A program made the position numbers and the translations under genes. A DNA stretch of 64,000 bases. It comes from Rhizomys pruinosus (Eukaryota; Chordata; Mammalia; Rodentia; Spalacidae). The number at the start of each line of letters is the position of its first letter. Position 1 is the first letter of the stretch. A model generated the notes under the pieces. That model was not told the DNA's origin. It did no database searches and worked only from the letters and a program-made list of their open reading frames with translations. The stretch covers positions 378,217 to 442,216 of the forward strand of contig VZQC01004709.1 in the NCBI GenBank assembly GCA_009823505.1, read 5' to 3'. This document shows positions 56,530-64,000 of this stretch, piece after piece.

Positions 56530-58623
56530 TTGAATACATTTATTCTCTTAAATAATTAGGGAAATGTCATGACTATCTTACAGATAATACTGAGGCCTAG
56601 AGAAATAATGTGTTACAGTATAAAATAAGTCATTGCCTTATTATTGGACAGTAATTTATCTCAGTTATTATAAAAATAAAAGCTCAGATATTTTTTGTGA
56701 ATACCGCTTTTAGTTTTATAATGCTTGGAAATTTTAAAATATAAATTCAAATTATTTATATTATTTAAACAAAATTATGTGCTTTTCAGGGACTTATGTG
56801 TTATTCTGGTTTTTATTTCACAAGGTATTTGCATTAACTACGAAGTAACCAATTATTCTGTGAAAGTAAAAAGATGCCCTTGGCAGCACTTACTACTTAT
56901 TTGACACTAGAATATATATTAGCCAATGAACATTAAAGTTCATCATTTCTAAGCTATTTATTTTCTGTATTTTTTTTTACAGTTGCTCATTACTTGAACA
57001 ATGAAATGTGTGAGCCTCAGTCCTTGCACTGTCCATAACCACCAGCCCCTGTCTCTGGCATTTCTGACATCTAATAGTAATCTACATCTTAAGTGCTAGA
57101 AATTTTCCTCTAAAATTATCACATAGACAATTTCAAGGAAGAATTTTATGGAAAAAAATGCATTTTTTCATTTGCTTTCCAAACTGGTTTTGCTTAATTA
57201 TAAGGCACAATGATCAGTGTAATTTTTTTTAATGTCTGCAATAAAGGTTCAGTAGGATGAATAAGGCAGTACGAAGTGACAGCTAATGGCATAAATGATG
57301 ACAATGACAAGATAGCAAATGCAGGACTGGCTGGATTGGTTGCAGGAATGATTATGTTTCTCTCATTTCTCTATATGGTTTCATTTTGTGATCAGAATAT
57401 GAATGTTAAGTGGAAGTAATCAGTACATCTGAAACCCATTCTTAATAATATCTTAAATTTGTATACATTCAACAAATATTTATTGCATACTACAATTATG
57501 GGAGACAGAGAAAGACAGAGACTTTATTTACTCTGAAATAAGTAAATTAAGACATGGAGGAATTTAATATTTAAAGTTGGACCCCTAATATGTATAAAAG
57601 GGCTGAAATTTAAAACAAACACTTGATTCAACTTATTCCCTTTAAGGATACTATCTCTTAGTGTCATAAGACAAATCTATAATTAAAGGTCTTGGAGGTT
57701 AGAAAAGGAATTGGTTAATTCTTCCCCAAATGTCAGAAAAGGTTGCTGCTAGTTGAGCAGGCTTTGATTCTCAAGGAAGGGGTGACAAGAAGTTGAGGAT
57801 ATGAAAGACTGTAAAAGGTTGAAAAAGCAGTGTCAACAAAAGCAATGATGAATTAATGTGCCTGAAGTTTTCAAAGCAGGGAAGCAGATAGCCATTGTGG
57901 GTGGCCCACAGGGTGGTTTGGGGATAGGGATAGTAGAGACAAACAGGCCTGGAATCAGAGTGTGTGGCTCCACTGTGCTGGGACCTGGGCAGACACAAGA
58001 ATTCCCTATTTCATTTTATCTGAAGTTCTGAATGACTGCAAAGGACAAAAGGACAAATGTATTTTATAGGATCCTGAGACTAAGCTATAGAAATAAATAT
58101 GTGGAAGAATGACAAGATTCCAGAGATAGAGATTACATGGCAGAATTAGCTAATGGTCTTGACAGTTGCTGAGGAATAAGAGGTTACAGTGATATTGAAA
58201 TTTGAGTTTCAACCATAACTGCCTTTTAAATAACTTTTCAATTATAAATACTCAGAAACATATTGTTGCATTTTTCAGCCTCCCAAACCCAAAAACATTG
58301 GGCTGATGAAAAGGGGAGAAGACCAGGCCTTTTCTGTAGCCATGGGGAAGATATTTCCAGAGCACCTGCACATGACCTTTTTGTCATGAAGACCATTGCC
58401 ATTGCTAGCAGTAAGTCAAGGAAGGAGTCCTCAAGTATAGCCCATACTTCTGTTGCAGCCATTGCACCCAGGACCACATGGACAGTAAAGCTGGTGAGAT
58501 GGTAACTATATTTTCTTTGAAGAAATGGAAGGAAAGAACTTCGAAGGTATGCTGTCTGCGCATGGTGACATAAAACTGCAGTTTTAAGGATAATCAGAAT
58601 TTGATTTGATGACTGTGGGTAAG
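56529..58623. other. Unique DNA, nothing recognised
   Basis: 2.1 kb without a recognisable repeat. Frames of 75-80 codons at 57771-57998 and 58238-58505 have no known domain. Confidence 0.5.
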
Positions 58624-58628
58624 GTATC

Positions 58629-59035
58629 TGTTCTAGCTTCTCTTCTATTGCTGTGGCAAAAACTCTCTGACCAACACCAACTTGGGGAGGAAAGGGTTTA
58701 TTAGCTCACATCTCCTGGGTCACAATTCATCACTCAGGGAGCTCAAGGCAGGAACTCAGGGCAGGAACATGGAGGCAGTAGCTGAAGCACAGGCCATGGA
58801 GGAGTGCTGCTTACTGGCTTGCTCTCTGGCCAATGCCCAGCTTGCCTTCTTATACCTTACACAACAACCTGCCTGGGGTGGCACCACCCCATAGTGGGCT
58901 GGGCCGCCCACGTTGCTCAACAATCAAGACAATACTCCACAGATGTGGCCACAGGCCAGTACAATGGAGGAAATTCCCCAATTGAGTCTCCCTCAACCCA
59001 GGTGTGTCAAGTTGACATTAAACCTATCCAGGACA
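58629..59035 (-). mobile_element. Solo ERVL/MaLR-type LTR
   Basis: 407 bp, TGTTCTAGCTTC to ATCCAGGACA, flanked by a perfect 5-bp duplication GTATC (58624-58628 and 59036-59040). Same family as the LTR split by the ERV-L at 2480-2527/8891-9255. Orientation is taken from that copy's primer site. The complement of 'gggtttattagctc' near 58697 may hold its AATAAA. Confidence 0.85.
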
Positions 59036-59040
59036 GTATC

Positions 59041-59507
59041 CTCCATCTACCAGATAGAGGATACAGATTCTGCAATATCAGCAGTGGGTACTGGAAGGCA
59101 TGACCTTTTCTAGGCAGTGCTTCACCACTATCGTCCTTACACTTCAGGAATATTCTACCCTGACAACCGTCCTGATTTTCCTTTAATCACTCACTCTTCA
59201 TCCTAACCATACTTCAAGGTTCACTGGCTTTGTCCCTAAGGGAACTGGTCTTTTCTTACTGTTTCCTGTGAACCTCTGGAAAAATATCCATCCAACCTTA
59301 GGTCTCCATGGGTACCTCTATGGGTCTGAAGCTTTGTCCTGTCCTCTGTCCTAAATGATGATTATTGCTTCCAGCATTTGACTTTGTACAGCTCAATATG
59401 AGTTCAGGCCTACAACAGATATCAATATTATAACATGCTCTTTTCTGCCAAACTCAGGGCCCAAAGAGATGGGAACTTGGCTGTGTACCTTTCAGTGACA
59501 ATGTTCG
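59041..59507. other. Unique DNA, nothing recognised
   Basis: No gene or repeat recognised. Confidence 0.5.
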
Positions 59508-59523
59508 AAAATCTTGAGTTCAC

Positions 59524-59774
59524 GGGCTGGAGAGATGGCCTAGGGGTTAAGAGCGCCGACCGCTCTTACAGAAGACCTGGGTTCAATCCCCAGCACCCAC
59601 ATGGCGGCCAAGAACCATCCGAAACTCTAATTCCAGGAGAACTCCAGTTCCAGGGGAATCCGATGCCCTCTTCTGACCTCCGCGGCATTGCACGACATGG
59701 GTGCACAGACCTGCATGCAGACAGTACATTCATACACATACATAAATAAATAAAATTAAAAAAATAAAAAAAAT
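59524..59774 (+). mobile_element. Young B2 SINE
   Basis: Full B2 with the internal duplicated block (first unit CTCTAATTCCAGG), A-rich tail, and the 16-bp duplication AAAATCTTGAGTTCAC (59508-59523 and 59775-59790). Confidence 0.95.
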
Positions 59775-59794
59775 AAAATCTTGAGTTCACTTCT

Positions 59795-60711
59795 TTTTTA
59801 TATAATAGGTTTATTGATGTTTTGTGTATTTCAGACATCATTTTTCAGTTCAGTTTAGACATATTCCCCTTTCCCTTCCCCCCTCCCTACCCCAGATCAT
59901 GCATTCCACCATAAATGTACTGCATCTTTCCCTCAGTCTTTTTTATGTTTAGGAATTCACATTTTTCTCCTTTAATTTTATATTACTCTAAAGTAGAAAT
60001 ACATACTTTCCACTCAAATACAGTAATTACAGAGTCTGAAAATAAGTGGTGAGTCAATTCCAGAGCCTGTTAAGAGATTTACATTATAACAACATAGTTG
60101 CTTTCAGATGAAAAGAAATATAACAATAACCTTCTTCAGCTTGCCTTTCAACTAGGGATTTGGTGTTAGCATCCACAAATAAAGGAAAGCATTCACCACT
60201 TGTTTTTCTGGGACAGTGTTATTTCACTTAGCATAATGGCTTCAAGTTCCATCCATTTATCTGCAAAGTTCATGATGACATATTTCTTTACTGCTGAGTA
60301 GTACTCCACTGTGTAGATGTACCTACCATCTTTTTGTCATCCACTTATCAGTTGAGGGGGATTTGGGTTGGTTCCAGTTCTTAGCTATTGTGAAGAGAGC
60401 TGCAATATACAAGGATGTGCATGTATCTTTATGGTAGGATGAGTCTTGTGAGTATACACCCAGGAGTGGTAAGACTGGGTCAGGGGGTGGGCTAATTTTG
60501 AGACTTAAGAGTTCTCCACACTGTTTTCCATAATGGTTGTATACGTTTACATTCTCACCAGCAGTGAATGAGTGTTCCCCTTTCCCCACATCCTTTCCAG
60601 CATTTGGTGTCTTTTGTTTTCGTGATCTCAGCCATTTGAATCAGAGTGAGAGGATATCTGAGGGTGTTTTTAATTTGCATTTCCTTAATTATTAATGATG
60701 TTGAACACTTT
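59795..60711 (-). mobile_element. 5'-truncated L1, target of the next insertion
   Basis: Ordinary L1 end on the minus strand: 'taggtttattgatgttttgt', a C-rich block, a 3' UTR, then ORF2 C-terminus with the readable block DPVLPLLGVYSQDSSYHKDT (60500-60440). It is interrupted at about 60711 after 'gatgttgaacacttttt'. Confidence 0.82.
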
Positions 60712-62377
60712 TTTTAAATGATGCTTTGTGTATTTCATACATCATTTTCCAATTCAGTTCAGGCATATATCCACTTCCCTTCCCCCCACCCCAGCCCTAC
60801 CCATCCCAGATCATGCATTCTGCCTTAAGTTTTCTGCATCTTTCTCTGCTTATTTGTTTTGTTTTGTTTTCATTTTTTTAACAATAAGTGATAATTTGTG
60901 AGTACAAGCATCCTTCATGTAAAACCAATTTGCAAGCAGTTGTGCCCAAACCCACACAGCTCATGGGTCCTAATGTACAAAAGTCAATTCCAGATGGATC
61001 AAAGACCTCAATGTGAAACCCAAAACTCTGGAGGTGATAGAAGAGAAATTTGGCAGCAGACTACAAGACATAGGCATAGGAAAAAACTTCCTAAATCAGA
61101 CAGCAGCTGCACAAGAAATAAGATCGACAATCGACAAATGGGACCTCATTAAACTCAAAAGCTTCAGTACATTAAAAGAACCAATCAAGGAAGTGAAGAG
61201 AAATCCCACAGAGTGGGAGGAAACCTTCACGGCAGATACATCTGACAAAGCATTAATTTCCAGAGTATACAAGCTACTCAAAAAAACAAAGAAGAATGAA
61301 AACAAATGAATCACTCAAAACATGGAGTAAAGAACTGAAGAGAGACTTCACAGAGGAGGAATTAGAGATGGCTGAGAAACATCTTAAAAACTGTTCACCA
61401 TCACTAATAATTAGGGAAATGCAAAGTAAGACCACTCTAAGATATCATGTCACTCTGATAATACTGGCCAATATCAAGAAAACAAATGATATCAAGTGCT
61501 GGAGAGGTTGTGGGGAAAGGGGAACACTCATCCATTGCTGGTGGGAATGTAAACTTGCACAGCCACTATGGAAAGCAGTGTGGAGAACCCTTGGAAGACT
61601 TAAAATCAGCTTGCCATTTGACCCAGTCATACCACTCCTGGGTATATAGCCACAAGACTCATCTTACTGCAGAAATACATGCATAGCTATATTTATTGTA
61701 GCTCTGTTCACAATAGCAAAAAGCTGGACCCAACCCAAATGCTCCTCAACTGACAAGAGGATAGAGAAAATGTGGTACATGTAAACAATGGAGTTCTATG
61801 CAGCGGTAAAGAAGGACAACATCATGAACTTTGCAGGTAAATGGATGGAGCTAGAAGATATTATATTAAGTGAAGTAACACAGTCCCAGAAAAACAAATG
61901 ACAAATAGTATCCCTCATATGTGGATGCTAGCACCAATAATCCAGTTGTAAATACTTCTTGTGGAGAGGGATGCATATTAAAAGAACAACAACAGAAAGA
62001 CTGCATCAGAAAACTGACTGAAATGGTGAATTTGGAGGGGTGAGAGAGGTGGGAGAGGGACACGTGTGTATATTCGATTAATGTATATTTAATTGACGTG
62101 AGTTCAACAAGCATCCAATTTTGCCCAGACTCTTTCTACAGGTTACATGGTGTTTTAGGACTTAGTAAAAGTAAATACGTGAATATTAAACAACATTGGT
62201 TTAAAGGTTTTGTTAAAAATGGTAATGCATCTGAGTTAATTGGAAATATAAATTGTTGTTGTCCACATTTGTTTCACTTAAAATCTGTAAAACAATAACT
62301 TTGGGATTGGCACATACAAATATTATCTATAATTTTTCTGCTGTACAGTATAATCTTGTATAATCTTGTAGCATTCT

Positions 62378-62378
62378 N
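62378..62378. other. Single undetermined base at a truncated B2
   Basis: The N sits between cassette part A and a B2 that lacks its first 60 or so bases (it begins at GGTTCGATCCCC). On the other side of the B2 about 130-165 bp of part A is repeated. Confidence 0.8.
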
Positions 62379-62571
62379 GGTTCGATCCCCAGCACCCACA
62401 TGGCAGCCGAGAACCGTCTGAAACTCCAGTTCCAGGAGAACTCCAGCTCCAGGGGAATCCGAGACCCTCTTCTGACCTCCGCGGCATTGCACGACAAGGG
62501 TGCAAAAACTTGCATGCAGACAGTACATTCATACACATACAGAAATAAATTAAAAAAAATAAATAAAATAA
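62379..62571 (+). mobile_element. B2 SINE, 5' end missing at the N
   Basis: Starts inside the B2 after the N, keeps the internal pair (CTCCAGTTCCAGG/CTCCAGCTCCAGG) and the A-rich tail. Target duplication not visible, because the left side is cut. Confidence 0.85.
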
Positions 62572-62904
62572 AGGTTCTGATAAAAACAGTAATGTACCTT
62601 AGTTAATTGGAAATATAAATCTGTATAACAATAACTTTGGGATTGGCACATACAAATGTTCTCTATAATTTTTCTGTTGTACAGTATCTTCTTGTAGCAT
62701 TCTCTTTGACCTGTTGATATTAGGATGATTTAACTTAAGAAATTAAGTTTGCTTCCCAAGTTAACGACATACAGTCACCCAAAACTGCTTGGGTGAATTT
62801 AATGAAATCTGCGCCTTGATTCCTGCCAATAGGTACATGTACTACAACTGCCTTTTTGAGACTCATGGGTCAAAAAACAAAAACCTAAATTAAAAAGGGG
62901 GATA

Positions 62905-62975
62905 CAGATATATATCTATGTCTATATCTATATCTATATCTATATCTATATCTATCTATCAATCTATCTATCTAT
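62905..62975. repeat. (TATC)n microsatellite within the L1 cassette
   Basis: The matching place in the other cassette copy (reverse of about 45627-45645) has only AGATAGACATAG, so the run expanded in this copy. Confidence 0.88.
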
Positions 62976-64000
62976 CTGAAACCTTTTTGTCAAAAACTTT
63001 GCAATTCAAATCTTAAAACTAACTACGGGAAAAGATTTGTATGTTCCCACAGGTAAAGACGTCACCTACTTAATGGCTGAGAAAGAAAAGACACAGCTTT
63101 GCATTATGTAGGATGTACCAGGAAGTGCCAGTAGAAAGGTTGGTCCGTCTGAACATTTAAAGGAAGAAAAGCCTCAGACTGCTACAGGCATCAAACCCTG
63201 CTGTGGATCCTACTTGTAACAACTATTTATAATGAGTCCTAATGAAACTTACCTTCTAGGTGCCACAAAGTTTTAATATGAGAGATTTCCTTACCTCTCC
63301 TTCATAGAACAAGGAGGAATATGATGATGAGGTCGTTCTTTATGTGTAATTGGAGCCAACTGTTATAGAGGTAATCTCTTATAAAACCAGTAAAGCTGCC
63401 TTTTTTAATTGACTAATAGACATAGGAACTGTGAAAAGGATTATTCTCTATTCAGAACCAAATATAATACTAAAGTCTTCTTAAACTGTGTACTTAAGCA
63501 AAATATATTAATACAGGACACCTCTGATATCAGCAATGGATTATTCTACCAAGGAGATGTTGGCCAGGAGATCCAGACCCCCCCCCCAAAGGGAAAGGCT
63601 TCTTGCCTGTAAACTGGGATACCTGCAAGAAGAGAGGTGATAAGGCCCTGCTGTTGAAGACCTGATGTAAGCATGGAAAAGATGTATTGAGACCACACTT
63701 GCAAGTGTACAGTTGGTCTCTGGAATACCAGAGAGTGTTACCAAAGGCCATTAAACCAATAAAGCAAATATAGGTCTCCTTGAGTCAAGCAAGACTCCTC
63801 CGTCAGCACCAGCTACACCTCACCTGCCTGGAAATACTGTGCAGCAGAGGCAGCCATGTGCCTGAATATCCCAAATCTAATTGGCTATTAGCTCTCTCCT
63901 TGGAGGAATAACCCATGGCTGATGCCACAAGCTTACATCCTCTAGTGGTTAGGAGATGTTATAAGCCACAGTAAGACCTTGTCATATTTTACAGAAAAAA

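Larger units (their letters stand above)
60712..64000 (-). mobile_element. Second 5'-inverted L1 with the long 3' cassette (open at window end)
   Basis: 60712-60972 is the L1 terminus on the minus strand and matches the reverse of 15146-15410. From 60973 the sequence changes to plus-strand late ORF2 (frames at 60898-61152, 61013-61309, 61296-61649; readable EEKFGSRLQDIGIG and DPVIPLLGI). It goes past the end of ORF2 (about 61940) into cassette parts A (62097-62377 and again 62572-62705), B (to 62890) and C (62891 to about 63950), and into D at the window end. Reversed 3' end plus forward 5' segment is the twin-priming signature of a minus-strand insertion. The far duplication should lie within about 0.5 kb beyond the window. 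Confidence 0.78.

Noticed and set aside
58238..58505. Overlapping 79- and 80-codon frames on both strands
   Set aside because: Neither resembles a known protein, and both-strand openness fits chance in a GC-richer patch.

Overview
The window is repeat-dense, non-genic nuclear DNA from a muroid rodent. The evidence is the combination of B1, B2, B3/B4-like SINEs, rodent-type L1 with promoter monomers, MaLR-like LTRs and an ERV-L provirus. The young B2 copies differ from what I know of house mouse and rat B2 in carrying an internal duplicated segment, so I would not assign the sequence to Mus or Rattus; the species is not determined. I found no convincing host exon, structural RNA gene or CRISPR array. 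Nearly all readable protein comes from retroelements.

Left part (1-17.5 kb): a four-layer nest of insertions. A plus-strand L1 (about 2146-11600) was split by a short ERVL/MaLR-type LTR element (2200-9255). That element was split by an ERV-L provirus on the minus strand (2528-8890), whose 3' LTR was later hit by a B2 SINE (2865-3115). The provirus reads, in its own direction: LTR, tRNA-Leu-like primer site, gag, one in-frame TGA, protease, reverse transcriptase, RNase H, integrase, dUTPase, purine tract, LTR. There is no env. dUTPase lying 3' of integrase is the layout known for ERV-L. It is decayed (gag frameshift, RNase H deletion, broken integrase), but the protease-RT block and the dUTPase frame are still open. 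Further right are B1/B2 copies, a 297-bp L1 tail insertion, an L1 3' tail of unusual type (14170-15444) and a solo class II-like LTR (17119-17460).

Middle (17.5-43.4 kb): mostly unique AT-rich DNA with old SINEs and L1 fragments up to 30 kb. A nearly full-length dead L1 follows (30235-36551, minus, 11-bp target duplication, part of its promoter monomers kept), with a 746-bp LTR element inside its ORF2 and the whole placed in older L1 DNA (36552-39890). A GATA microsatellite lies at 40.6 kb.

Right part (43.4-64 kb): two L1 insertions share a roughly 2.4-kb 3' untranslated cassette that the ordinary L1 copies here lack. The first (43422-48091) has a perfect 16-bp target duplication. Its blocks are out of order in a way that becomes a textbook 5'-inverted (twin-primed) L1 if two adjacent blocks are each flipped; a single N sits on one of the block borders. 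The second (60712 to beyond the window end) is also 5'-inverted and contains another single N next to a local duplication. Between them are about 3.4 kb of unique DNA, B1/B4 copies, another L1 tail, a solo LTR with a perfect 5-bp duplication (58629-59035) and a young B2.
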